From NCBI GenBank assembly GCA_938002655.1, contig CALLAC010000013.1, positions 1 to 59,812 of the forward strand: DNA of 59,812 nt, given 5' to 3'. Source of the stretch: an uncultured Cytophagales bacterium. Lineage in GTDB: Bacteria; Bacteroidota; Bacteroidia; Cytophagales; Thermonemataceae. The notes below the pieces were generated by a model that searched no databases, had not been told where the DNA came from, and saw nothing but the letters and a program-made list of their open reading frames with translations. The position numbers were made by a program, and so were the translations under genes. Below are positions 17,739 through 26,023 of the stretch, piece by piece; positions within the stretch are counted from its first letter, which is position 1; every line of letters starts with the position of its first letter.

Positions 17739-19268
17739 ATGCCCAAGTTTTATTTACTGTGCCTATTGCTTTTTGTTTTCTTGCAATGCAAAGCACAAGA
17801 AACTGCTCAAAATTCTGCTGATACGCTTGCATATCCTTGGCTCAAACCCTCGCTGAACTATGTGCAGTATTATCAAAGAGATGTTTTTGCTTATTTGTAT
17901 TACAAATGGAAATTAGCTCCTAAAAAGAAATTTTCAGTAGTTTTTTTCGGCGACTCGCACTTGCAACAAGGCTCTTACCCCAATGCTTTCCGCAAACGAT
18001 TACAAGCCACTTTGGGTGATGGAGGCAAAGGTTTGCTGACAGCTTTTTCGGCCGCAAATACTTATTCCAATACCGACTACAAAACCTCTCACGAAGGCAA
18101 ATGGCTATACACAAAGAGTTTTATGAATACGCTCAAATTGCCCCTAGGGGTTTCGGGAATGAGTGTGCGTACTGAAAAACTGCCTGCTTCGCTTGCCTTT
18201 TTTTTCAAAGAAAATCTAAACGCCGAAAACAACTTACTTACCATTTTTTGCAAAAAAAGTTCTGAAAGTTTTGATATCAAACTTATTATTGACGAAACCC
18301 ACACCATTCCGATTGCTACCGATAACACCAATGAAAGCTCTTTTATTCGTGTTACTATCCCTCCTGTCAGGCAAAGTTTGCGTTTAGAACTAGAAAAAAA
18401 TCGTGAAAACCAGCGTTTTTTTGAATTTTATGGAATGATTTTAGAAAATAGCCAAAATAAAAATGCTATTCTACACAATGCAGGCGTAGGAGCGGCAAAA
18501 TATGGCTCTATGCTACGCAAAAATCTTTTGGCAGAACAACTGCCCTATTTCAAAGCTGATTTAATTGTACTGGATTTCGGCACTAACGATTATTTATATG
18601 ATGATAAAATCAGTTCTACTCTGGAAAATCAGATTCGTGAAATTATTACAAAAATTCGCAGAATAAGTCCTGATGCTGTAATTTTACTCACTACTGTCCA
18701 AGATTTGTATTGGCAAGGAGTGAATATTAAGTCGGGGCTTGCCTTTTCGGAACTCATACACAAAATTGCCGCTGAAACGAAATGTCTTGTCTATGATTGG
18801 TATTGGGTAGCAGGTGGGCAAACTGTAATGAAAGATTGGCTCAAAGCAGGTCTTGCTCTGCCCGATATGGTTCATCTCAACGCCAAAGGCTATACGCTGA
18901 AAGGTAATTTGTTCTTTGAAGCACTGCTCAATAGCTTTCAATATTTTGAAAAAAATTCCAAACAGCCCCAATTGGTGCTTAATGTCGATAGCCTCAAACA
19001 AAAACAAGCTCATTTCCAACAGAAACGCATTTTTGCCTATGACTACTCGGCAGGTAATATCAAAAAACCTGCAAAACACAAATCTATTCTACCTGTAAAA
19101 AATCAGCCTAAAACCAAAAATATTACTTATATCGTAAAACAAGGAGATACGCTTTTTGCAATAGCTCAAAGGTATAAAGTGAGCGTATCGCAATTGCAAA
19201 CTTGGAATAAGCTAAACGATAGCAATTTGCGTATTGGGCAAGAGATAATCATTCAAGTTGAAAAATAA
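17739..19268 (+). CDS. SGNH/GDSL-family hydrolase with C-terminal LysM domain
   Basis: The 509-residue protein has a signal peptide (LLFVFLQCKAQ, cleavage about residue 20). The SGNH hydrolase domain follows: block I FFGDSHLQ with nucleophile Ser73, a GTNDYLYD block III, and a D-x-V-H catalytic pair in LPDMVHLNAKGY. Such enzymes remove acyl or acetyl groups from lipids, peptidoglycan or polysaccharide. The last 45 residues form a LysM domain (YIVKQGDTLFAIAQRYKV...), which binds N-acetylglucosamine polymers, so peptidoglycan or a surface glycan O-acetyl group is a plausible substrate. The ATG at 17739 is preferred to a TTG three codons earlier because the signal peptide follows it directly. 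Confidence 0.9.
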   Translation: MPKFYLLCLLLFVFLQCKAQETAQNSADTLAYPWLKPSLNYVQYYQRDVFAYLYYKWKLAPKKKFSVVFFGDSHLQQGSYPNAFRKRLQATLGDGGKGLLTAFSAANTYSNTDYKTSHEGKWLYTKSFMNTLKLPLGVSGMSVRTEKLPASLAFFFKENLNAENNLLTIFCKKSSESFDIKLIIDETHTIPIATDNTNESSFIRVTIPPVRQSLRLELEKNRENQRFFEFYGMILENSQNKNAILHNAGVGAAKYGSMLRKNLLAEQLPYFKADLIVLDFGTNDYLYDDKISSTLENQIREIITKIRRISPDAVILLTTVQDLYWQGVNIKSGLAFSELIHKIAAETKCLVYDWYWVAGGQTVMKDWLKAGLALPDMVHLNAKGYTLKGNLFFEALLNSFQYFEKNSKQPQLVLNVDSLKQKQAHFQQKRIFAYDYSAGNIKKPAKHKSILPVKNQPKTKNITYIVKQGDTLFAIAQRYKVSVSQLQTWNKLNDSNLRIGQEIIIQVEK

Positions 19269-19338
19269 ACTTTTCCTTTTGCTTTTCTGATAAAATTTTT
19301 CTATCATTACACCAAAAACATAAACCATTCTGAAAATT

Positions 19339-19980
19339 ATGAGTATACAATTGGATAAAAAAACAGGCATTAACCTTTCGAAAGGAAGTAAAATTTCTTT
19401 GGAAAAAGAAGGTAAAAAGCTCGAGGAAGTTTGCATAGGTCTGAATTGGGGTGCTATTAAAAAATCCATATTATTTAATCTTATCAAGCAAACCATAGCC
19501 GTGGATTTAGACGGAAGCGTAACGACCTATGATGAAAATAAACAAATCGTAGAAACCGTGTATTACAGAAAGCTACGTTCCAAAGATGGAGCTATTGTAC
19601 ATAGTGGCGATGATAGAGATGGCGATATCTACGGAGATGATGAATTGGATAACGAAGTAATTGAAATTAACCTCAACAAGGTCAATCCGAAGGTGAAATA
19701 TATTGTTTTCTACCTTAATTCTTACAATGGACAAGACTTCTCTGAAATTCCTTACTCCAAAATTCGTATTTTTGAAGGAAATAGCAAAAGAGTAGACTCC
19801 GTTTTTGCGACTTTCAACCTTTCTGCCGAAGAAGCCTTTAAGAAACACGTTTCGATGGTTTTAGGCAAACTTACTCGCAAAGAAAACGGACAATGGGAGT
19901 TTACTGCTATCGGCGAAGCTGTACCAACTAAAAACATAGACGAAACTATTTTATACATTCAAAAGCATTATCTCAATTAA
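19339..19980 (+). CDS. TerD-family stress protein
   Basis: The 213-residue protein has the TerD fold start (LDKKTGINLSKGSKISLEKE), the GLNWG motif, and an acidic calcium-binding stretch (SGDDRDGDIYGDDE, about 93-106), followed by VKYIVFYLNSYNGQDF and SKIRIFEG. TerD proteins belong to tellurite/stress resistance systems and are thought to act as calcium-dependent scaffolds at the membrane inner face, frequently with vWA proteins (TerY/TerF) and TerC. Here no terC or classical ter operon is present, but a vWA-like lipoprotein and a membrane coiled-coil protein lie just upstream on the same strand, 70 bases beyond the SGNH gene. The extra C-terminal part (FSKKH..EFTAIGEAVPTK) is normal for TerD. 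Confidence 0.92.
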   Translation: MSIQLDKKTGINLSKGSKISLEKEGKKLEEVCIGLNWGAIKKSILFNLIKQTIAVDLDGSVTTYDENKQIVETVYYRKLRSKDGAIVHSGDDRDGDIYGDDELDNEVIEINLNKVNPKVKYIVFYLNSYNGQDFSEIPYSKIRIFEGNSKRVDSVFATFNLSAEEAFKKHVSMVLGKLTRKENGQWEFTAIGEAVPTKNIDETILYIQKHYLN

Positions 19981-19993
19981 ATTTCATTGCTGG

Positions 19994-20119
19994 ATGTTCA
20001 AAAAAATTGGCATAGGAATACTGATTGCATTTGTATTTCTATGTCTATCTGTTTTACCTTATGCTTTTCCCTACACGTCAATTTCCTCATTTTTTAGAGC
20101 AAAAAAACGATTTCCCTAA
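19994..20119 (+). pseudogene. Truncated N-terminus of a signal-peptide protein, cut at an IS66 relic
   Basis: An ATG 14 bases after the TerD stop opens a 41-codon frame whose start is a convincing membrane-signal sequence (basic MFKKIG, then a hydrophobic stretch ILIAFVFLCLSVLPYA). It runs into a low-complexity SSFFRAKKRFP and a TAA at 20117-20119, just where similarity to the IS66 relic begins. This looks like the remaining 5' end of a fifth cluster gene interrupted by transposon insertion. No downstream continuation was found. Confidence 0.5.
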
Positions 20120-20139
20120 AAGTAAATTTATCGAAATTA

Positions 20140-20563
20140 TTTAGTTTCTTGCGAAATTGGGAAAAATTTTTCCATTTTTCAGAAATGAAACTACCTAACT
20201 CGATAGAGAAATTACAGCAAATGCTTTTAGAAGTTTTAGTCAAGTTATCAAGAGAAGGTAAATAACTTCGGAAAGAGAACGCTGCGTTAAAAGCAGAGAA
20301 TGCCGAGTTACGTCGTTGTTTAGAGCAGAACTCGAGTAATAGCCATAAGCCCCCGAGTAGTGATGGATACAAGAAGAGAAAAATAGTATCGGCATTGCCA
20401 AAGTCATCAGAGCAAATTTGAGGGGGTTAGTTGGGCATATTGAGGCAAGACTTTGGAGCAGATATCGCAAGCCAATAAGGAATTGATACATCACACTTCT
20501 GAATGAATACGACAGGCACACACTTGCCCCACTTTAGCCCAAGTGGAAAAATTAGTGGGCAAG
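20140..20563 (+). pseudogene. IS66-family transposase (TnpC) relic 2, N-terminal part
   Basis: From ATG 20185 the translation starts MKLPNSIEKLQQMLLEVLVKL, meets an in-frame TAA, and continues as the characteristic IS66 N-terminal block LRKENAALKAENAELRRCLE, then QNSSNSHKPPSSDG (20266-20370), before further stops. The next segment is scrambled and loosely matches the zinc-binding linker. About 300 bases are shared with relic 1 at 0.8-1.05 kb, in opposite orientation. The catalytic domain is absent; sequence beyond about 20575 belongs to a different transposase family. Confidence 0.8.
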
Positions 20564-20576
20564 TCGCCTCATTTAG

Positions 20577-20900
20577 TCAAGGTGGATAGAGGGTATCGGG
20601 GTTGTAGTCAAATCGCAGAGGCGAAGATATTAGTTCCCAGCCCTTCAAGCGTATGAGTGAATATGAGCAAAGGAAATTACGCCAAGAACACAGGAAAAGG
20701 GCAGGCATAGAGCCTGTGATAAGGACACTTGAAAAAAGAGCATAGATCTCTTGCTTGCGGCGGCTTTCAATTTCAAAAGGATAATGAACCAATGGAAATC
20801 TTTTTTGTCGATTTTTTTACGTTTATTTTTACACAAGTGAAAGCTTTTTGGATTGCTGTTTTTATCAAAAAATCTTAAAACTGACTTTTTCGAGAACGAC
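20577..20900 (+). pseudogene. IS5-type transposase relic, C-terminal part
   Basis: Immediately after the IS66 fragment the frame reads VDRGYRG (20582-20602), a conserved DDE-transposase signature containing the second catalytic aspartate region, then an interrupted SEYEQRKLRQEHRKRAGIEPVI (about 20650-20720; the E of IEPVI corresponds to the catalytic glutamate) and, in another frame, LAAAFNFKRIMNQWKSFLSIF (about 20755-20815). These are C-terminal features of IS5/IS1182-like transposases. Multiple frameshifts and a deletion between IEPVI and the AAAFNF block show it is dead. The remaining bases to 21019 hold only the terminator below. Confidence 0.7.
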
Positions 20901-20950
20901 TAGCTAGCCCTTTCCGTGAAGAAATGACAATAGTTTGCATAGGCTTTGCA

Positions 20951-20997
20951 AAAAATAGTACAAGGGACCCCAATTGATAGGTGTCCCTTGTATTTTT
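20951..20997 (-). terminator. Rho-independent terminator after the MORN-like gene
   Basis: A 10-base stem (20959-20968 with 20983-20992), extendable through A/T flanks, lies 23 bases past the stop of the minus-strand gene that ends at 21020. On the minus strand it is followed by CTATTTTTT, a suitable T tract. Confidence 0.7.
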
Positions 20998-21019
20998 CGG
21001 ATATAATTTTGCTTATGAA

Positions 21020-22441
21020 TTATTTAGTTGTTATTTCATAGCAACCCCAGTGGTAGGTAGTATTCCCTGTTTTTTCATCAATTTCAAATGGATTTTCGGG
21101 GTCACCTTCTATAAAACTGACTTTTTTCACCACATCAGTTAAACCTTCAAAGTATAACATAAAAGTGTGCATTTCGCCATAAGCCGAAGACTGGCTGTAT
21201 GGAGAAAGGGCAATATTAAATACTTTGGTTACGGGATAAATCTTTTTAGTTACTAAATCGTAAGCGTTGAAAGCCCCCTTACCACCAGGACCATCAGTAC
21301 GAATGGCAGAACCTCTGACAAAAGTAGTGTTGACAGTTTGGAAATAAGCAATAGCTCCCTTGTCGGTATATTGAATTTTATCTAGATAAATAAGTCCACT
21401 ACCTTTGCTATCACATTCCATCGTATATTTTACTTCCTTTACAATTTTTTGCTTGCTCAAAAATGAAGGAAAATCAAAAGTTTCATCTTTAGCTTTTCCG
21501 TTGCTGTATTCAATGATGCGAGTTGGCTTCCATTCTTTTTTATCGTTTTCGCGAAAATTATCTTGGGTTTTACCTTCTCTTATACCATTTTTAACTTCTA
21601 TCAAAGCGATTTCTAATTTACCACTCAAACTCATTTCTTTTACTACACCTGTGAAAGGTTGTCCGTCTTTGAAGAATTTTTCAGAAACAATAATGTCGTT
21701 GTCGTAAGTAATAACGGCTACTATACCATCGTTGTAGTAGCTTTTCCATTCTCCTACACGATTATTCTTACTGAAAGTACCTTCTTGTACGAGGGTTTCT
21801 TTATCTTCCCAGATATGGAATTTTTTGTAAGCTCCATCATAGAAATTAGAAAAAGAGCTTGTTAAAGGGTTGATTTGCTGGTAACCTTCAATTTCTAGGC
21901 GTCTGCCAAATTTTTTGCCCGTAGGTTTTTTGTTTTCGTCCAAGTGGTCGGCGATGTAATAAAAAAACATCTTCACTTTACGAGGGAACTTGCTTGCATC
22001 GGAAAGGAATACGTATTTATGATCTAGAACTTTGGTTTCAGGGTGGTAGAATTCTATTTCTTTCAAATCTCCCTTGTCAAAGGTCTCTATGGTTTCAAGG
22101 ATACCTCCTATAATATAGTTTTCGATTTTCCCATGTTTTAATCCCGTAAAGTAATTTCCTTTTTCTATCATTTCCTTTCCTTCTATTCCCATTGTGTAGA
22201 TTTCCAAAGAGCCGTGCAATAATTCGCCTTGGAAAGAGCCTTTGCTATTGCCTACTTTGCCTCCTTTTACCCAGTAATAGGTTTTACTAGGGTCAGGAGT
22301 AATTTTACAACCTACACATACTTCGGCTGTACCTTCTTGGTCGCCATCTTTGATTTTTACTTTTTTGGTTTGGTATTGTCCTAATACGAAGCCTGTAGCT
22401 ATAAAAAATAGCATTGCAAGCAGGTAAAACTTTTTATTCAT
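21020..22441 (-). CDS. Secreted protein with degenerate MORN-like repeats
   Basis: The 473-residue protein has an N-terminal signal peptide (LLAMLFFIATGFVLGQ, cleavage about residue 22). The body contains repeats of the pattern G-x-W/K-x-x-Y-x-x-G (for example FQGELLHGSLEIYT, LKHGKIENYIIGG, RVGEWKSYYNDG, IREGKTQDNF), as in the MORN_2 variant domains of Bacteroidota that often sit in secreted or surface proteins. The first 50 residues of the mature part hold CVGC, perhaps a disulfide. No enzymatic motif is visible. It is monocistronic, with a terminator downstream and a 150-base leader upstream. Function unknown. Confidence 0.8.
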   Translation of the reverse strand: MNKKFYLLAMLFFIATGFVLGQYQTKKVKIKDGDQEGTAEVCVGCKITPDPSKTYYWVKGGKVGNSKGSFQGELLHGSLEIYTMGIEGKEMIEKGNYFTGLKHGKIENYIIGGILETIETFDKGDLKEIEFYHPETKVLDHKYVFLSDASKFPRKVKMFFYYIADHLDENKKPTGKKFGRRLEIEGYQQINPLTSSFSNFYDGAYKKFHIWEDKETLVQEGTFSKNNRVGEWKSYYNDGIVAVITYDNDIIVSEKFFKDGQPFTGVVKEMSLSGKLEIALIEVKNGIREGKTQDNFRENDKKEWKPTRIIEYSNGKAKDETFDFPSFLSKQKIVKEVKYTMECDSKGSGLIYLDKIQYTDKGAIAYFQTVNTTFVRGSAIRTDGPGGKGAFNAYDLVTKKIYPVTKVFNIALSPYSQSSAYGEMHTFMLYFEGLTDVVKKVSFIEGDPENPFEIDEKTGNTTYHWGCYEITTK

Positions 22442-22592
22442 AACGATTTTTTGTGTTTTAATAAGAATTAATCAAGTGTTAACACAGTTTGTGCCGAAGT
22501 TACAAAAAATTAAAGAATTTTTCACACAAAAAAACGTTTTTTTTTCGTAGTTATTGCCTAAGCTATATTTTTGCCTGAAAGGAAAAGGATTC

Positions 22593-23951
22593 TTAAAAGA
22601 GCGATTTTCTAATTCTCCACTCCGAAGGGTAATAGTTATTGAAACGGTTTCCAATATTTTTGAGCCAACCTAAACCTAACTGCTGATAGCTTGCCAAGTA
22701 CCAGCCTTTTTCGCCTAATGAAAGAGAAAAATCTTGTTTGCTTAGAAACTGTAAAGCCTCTTTTTCAGATAATTCCAATCTTTTTATTTCTTTGGAAACA
22801 TTGGAACTTAATGCTAGTTCGGCACTAGGAATAAAATCTTTACTTTTGAACTTACCAATTTTAAGAGCAATTTGTTTGATATAGGCTTTTTCAGCTAAAT
22901 GACTTATCCAGGTAGTATGGTCTGGGTTTATCAAGAATATTTGATTTTGGTAGCTGTAAAATTCTTTGTTTTCGGCGAAAGCCCATTGCTCCATTTCTCT
23001 TTTTTCTTTTGAACTTAAAGGTTGAAAAAGATTCTTGTTTTTGTAAGTTTTTGAAGAGGTGCTTGTATGTTTTTTTTGCAAACAAGCTACGAAAAAGCCT
23101 TCTCCTTGCAAGTAATGAGGGAAAAAACGATAAGCAAATCTGCCTTTTTCTTCGATTTCGATGATATTCCACTCTGCTGAAAGAGGAACTCGTATGCTTT
23201 GCAGTTCAAAGTTTTGGCAGAGCCAGTGTAAATTTTCTTCATTTTCTTGGCGGTTGAAGGTACAAGTGCTATAAATCAGATAACCTTCGGGGGCAAGTGC
23301 AGGAAAAATTTCTGAAAGAATATATTTTTGCCTTTCAGCACAAAAAAGTACATTTTCTTTCGACCATTCGCTAATAGCTTCTTTATCTTTACGAAACATA
23401 CCTTCGCCTGAACAGGGGGCATCTACCAAAATTACATCAAAAAAATGTTCTAATTTAGCCAAATTTTCAGGACTACTTTGAGTAACTACATAATTGGAAT
23501 AGCCCCAATGAGCCAAATTTTCAACAAGCACCTCAGCTCTGCTTTTTACAATTTCATTGCTTATCAGCAAGCTATCAGAGTTCATTAGCGAAAGCAAATG
23601 CGTACTTTTTCCACCAGGAGCGGCACACAAATCCAGAACCCTCAAAGATTTTTTTGAAGCAATTTTTGTAAAAATTTGCTCTAAAAACATTGAAGAAGCC
23701 TCTTGAACATAAAAAGCTCCTGCCCAAAACAAAGGATTTTCGGTAAAGGAAGGTCTTTGAGAAAGATAGTAACCATTTGGGCACCAAGGCACTGCACACA
23801 TAGGCGAATAAGGCAGTTGGAACGTTTTTTTTAATGGATTAATCCTCAATGAAATTACAGGTGCTTGAGAAAGACTTTCTAGAAAAAGTTCTTGGTTTTC
23901 GGACAAAAAGCTAGATATGCTTTTCAGAAATTGAGCAGGCAAGAAAGTCAT
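22593..23951 (-). CDS. rRNA cytosine-C5 methyltransferase (NOL1/NOP2/Sun family, RsmF/RsmB-like)
   Basis: The 452-residue SAM-dependent enzyme methylates a cytosine of ribosomal (or transfer) RNA. The SAM-binding motif is VLDLCAAPGGKSTHLL (about 105-120), the first catalytic Cys lies in VDAPCSGEGMFRKD, and the second in YSTCTFNRQENEE, the standard Cys pair of m5C methyltransferases. The N-terminal part (PVISLRINPLK) and the C-terminal PUA-like tail (LSLGEKGWYLASYQQLGLGWLK) fit the RsmF type with an RNA-binding extension. The ATG at 23951 starts the conserved TFLPAQFLK; an ATG at 23990 is an alternative. It follows the histidine kinase gene by 50 bases and may share its transcript. Confidence 0.92.
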   Translation of the reverse strand: MTFLPAQFLKSISSFLSENQELFLESLSQAPVISLRINPLKKTFQLPYSPMCAVPWCPNGYYLSQRPSFTENPLFWAGAFYVQEASSMFLEQIFTKIASKKSLRVLDLCAAPGGKSTHLLSLMNSDSLLISNEIVKSRAEVLVENLAHWGYSNYVVTQSSPENLAKLEHFFDVILVDAPCSGEGMFRKDKEAISEWSKENVLFCAERQKYILSEIFPALAPEGYLIYSTCTFNRQENEENLHWLCQNFELQSIRVPLSAEWNIIEIEEKGRFAYRFFPHYLQGEGFFVACLQKKHTSTSSKTYKNKNLFQPLSSKEKREMEQWAFAENKEFYSYQNQIFLINPDHTTWISHLAEKAYIKQIALKIGKFKSKDFIPSAELALSSNVSKEIKRLELSEKEALQFLSKQDFSLSLGEKGWYLASYQQLGLGWLKNIGNRFNNYYPSEWRIRKSLF

Positions 23952-24001
23952 AAGATAAGGTTTCTGGCAAAGAAACAGAGTTTTCTTCAAAAAGCAAACT
24001 T

Positions 24002-25090
24002 TTATGCTTGGTTTGTGAGTTCATTCTGTACGGCAGATATGCTTTCAGTAAGTTTGCTCGGAAAGCGTTTGAGAGTAACTCGGAAGTTAGAGCCTTTATC
24101 TACTTTACTTTCAACTTCTATGATACCTTCGTGGGCATCAACGATTTGCTTGACAATTGCCAGCCCTAAACCACTGCCTCCTTTTTCTTTGGAACGACTT
24201 TTTTCTACTCTGTAAAAACGTTCAAAAATACGAGTTAAGTGCTTTTTCGGAATACCTGTGCCATTGTCTTCCACTTCTATTATACAATGCTCTTTGGTTT
24301 GGAGCAGCCAAACTTTTACAAAGCCGCCATCTTTTCCATATTTAATACCATTTTCTACCAAATTGATTAGCACTTGCCTGATACGATTTCTATCAGCCCA
24401 CACAATACATTCAGCACTAGTGCGTTCGTCGATAATGAGAGTGATATTGCGTTCATTCGCTTTTTCTTTCAATTGTTCAAGTACTTCTTCCAAAATCAGG
24501 TTCAAGTTCGTCTCTTGAAATTGCATCTTAATAATGCCTGCTTCCATTTGAGAAAGCATAATCAGGTCTTGTACGAGATGGTCAAGCCCTTCAAGACTTT
24601 TAGCGGCTTTTTGTAAAAACTTATCCCGCACCTCGGGGTCTTCTATGGCACCATCTATCAAGGTATGAATGAAGCCTTGTGCAGCAAAAATCGGGGTTTT
24701 TAGTTCGTGAGAAACATCTGCCAAAAATTCTCTTCGGAAAGCCTCTAATTGCGTAAGATAATCAATTTCTGCTTGTTTTTTTGTAGCATACTCGTATAGT
24801 TCTTGATTGAGCTGTTGCAGGGGGCTTGCTGTAAGTGTAGAAAGCCTTCGGCGAGCTAGTTTGAAATCTTTTTTCTTGATTTTCTCAAAAGAAAGATAAA
24901 TTTCATTGATTTCGCGAAATACCAAAAATTCAAGTGCTGTGGCAATAAGAAAATAAGAACATGCAAAGCAAATCAGGAAAATGACAATCAGGATAGTGGT
25001 TTCTACATCGAAAAGAGCTGAAAAAGATGTAGTGATAGTAGCTATCAGCAAAGCTAAAAATACAGGCAATATGCGAGATTGCCATTTCAT
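24002..25090 (-). CDS. PhoR-like sensor histidine kinase
   Basis: The 362-residue membrane kinase has two N-terminal transmembrane helices (about 7-25 and 33-55) with almost no periplasmic loop, a short HAMP-like linker, the HisKA box FLADVSHELKTP with phospho-accepting His128, and a HATPase_c domain with LINLVENGIKYG (N box), DNGTGIP (G1) and GGSGLGLAIVKQI (G2). The tiny extracytoplasmic part means it probably senses a membrane or partner signal rather than a soluble ligand. Its cognate regulator is encoded 5 bases upstream on the same strand. A phosphate-starvation role like PhoR is possible, but no pst genes are nearby. Confidence 0.94.
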   Translation of the reverse strand: MKWQSRILPVFLALLIATITTSFSALFDVETTILIVIFLICFACSYFLIATALEFLVFREINEIYLSFEKIKKKDFKLARRRLSTLTASPLQQLNQELYEYATKKQAEIDYLTQLEAFRREFLADVSHELKTPIFAAQGFIHTLIDGAIEDPEVRDKFLQKAAKSLEGLDHLVQDLIMLSQMEAGIIKMQFQETNLNLILEEVLEQLKEKANERNITLIIDERTSAECIVWADRNRIRQVLINLVENGIKYGKDGGFVKVWLLQTKEHCIIEVEDNGTGIPKKHLTRIFERFYRVEKSRSKEKGGSGLGLAIVKQIVDAHEGIIEVESKVDKGSNFRVTLKRFPSKLTESISAVQNELTNQA

Positions 25091-25095
25091 AAAGA

Positions 25096-25788
25096 TTATT
25101 CGTTTAATGAAAACTTATAGCCTACTCCCTTGACAGTCTTGATGTACCCTTCGCCAAGTTTTTCGCGGAGTTTTCGTATATGCACATCTACGGTACGAGC
25201 TAGCACATACACATCACTGCCCCAGATTTTTTGTAATAGTTCTTCTCGGGAGTATACTCTTCCAGGATTTTGGGCAAGGAAAAAGAGCAACTCGAATTCT
25301 TTGCGAGGCATTTCAAAAATATTTTCGCCTTGTGTAATGGTGTAGCTTCGCTTATCGATAATCAAATCACTTATTTCCAGAACTTCATTGGTTTTATTTT
25401 TCTTATTTTCTCTGCGAAAAATAGAAGCAATACGGCTCATTAGAGCACGTGGCTTGATGGGTTTTACGATGTAATCATCGGCACCAATATCAAAAGCGGC
25501 AATTTCGGAGTATTCTTCGGAGCGAGCTGTAAGGAACATAATGTAGGTTTCGGCAATTTCGGGAGTTTCTTTGATAATCCGACTTGCTTCTATGCCATCC
25601 ATCTGGGGCATCATTATATCCATCAGTATCAAGTGTGGCTGAAAAGAAAGGGCTTTTTCTATGGCTTCTTTACCATTACTAGCAGTTTTGACTTCGTAGC
25701 CCTCTTTCTTGAGATTGTATTGCAACATTTCTACAATATCGGGATCATCATCAGCAATGAGAACTTTTTGGAGTGTTTTTACTGCCAT
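25096..25788 (-). CDS. PhoB-like response regulator (OmpR/PhoB family)
   Basis: The 230-residue regulator has a receiver domain with acidic pocket DDD (13-15), phospho-acceptor Asp57 in LILMDIMMP, and K near 109 in DYIVKP. The C-terminal winged-helix domain includes LTxxEFELLFFLAQNPGRVYSREELLQKIWG-like residues and RTVDVHIRKLREKLG. It would bind DNA as a dimer when phosphorylated by the adjacent kinase. The ATG at 25788 begins just before the receiver fold; another at 25809 lies between the promoter and this start. A TAATTTTG box at 25807-25814 is close upstream. Confidence 0.95.
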   Translation of the reverse strand: MAVKTLQKVLIADDDPDIVEMLQYNLKKEGYEVKTASNGKEAIEKALSFQPHLILMDIMMPQMDGIEASRIIKETPEIAETYIMFLTARSEEYSEIAAFDIGADDYIVKPIKPRALMSRIASIFRRENKKNKTNEVLEISDLIIDKRSYTITQGENIFEMPRKEFELLFFLAQNPGRVYSREELLQKIWGSDVYVLARTVDVHIRKLREKLGEGYIKTVKGVGYKFSLNE

Positions 25789-25806
25789 ACAATACAAATT
25801 TTTATG

Positions 25807-25814
25807 CAAAATTA
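25807..25814 (-). promoter_or_regulatory. Putative -7 box for the two-component operon
   Basis: TAATTTTG on the minus strand matches TAnnTTTG and sits 18 bases upstream of ATG 25788, which would give a leader of about 12 bases. No correctly spaced -33 TTTG was seen. If correct, it excludes the alternative ATG at 25809. Confidence 0.45.
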
Positions 25815-25963
25815 AGCAGAAATTTAGTGCTAAAAAAATTTTTACAAAAACTTCATTATTTGTTTATCGAGACTTAAAACTGGAGATAGTATTCAAAAAA
25901 ACTAAAAAACCTATGAGCATTAAAAAAAGCACTCGGATAAGTGTAGGCTTTATGATTTTTTCT

Positions 25964-25971
25964 TATTTTTG
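25964..25971 (+). promoter_or_regulatory. Putative -7 box for the ABC-2 permease gene
   Basis: TATTTTTG on the plus strand matches TAnnTTTG and lies 52 bases upstream of ATG 26024. The -33 element is not clear. Confidence 0.4.
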
Positions 25972-26023
25972 TTGCTATCAGAAACAAAGCAATACTAAAA
26001 ACATTTCTTGAAAAAAATTAGCA

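Noticed and set aside
25914-26012. A 32-codon plus-strand frame with a hydrophobic Cys-containing start upstream of the ABC-2 permease
   Set aside because: It contains the -7 box proposed for the permease, is very short and has no clear lipobox or ribosome site; probably leader sequence.
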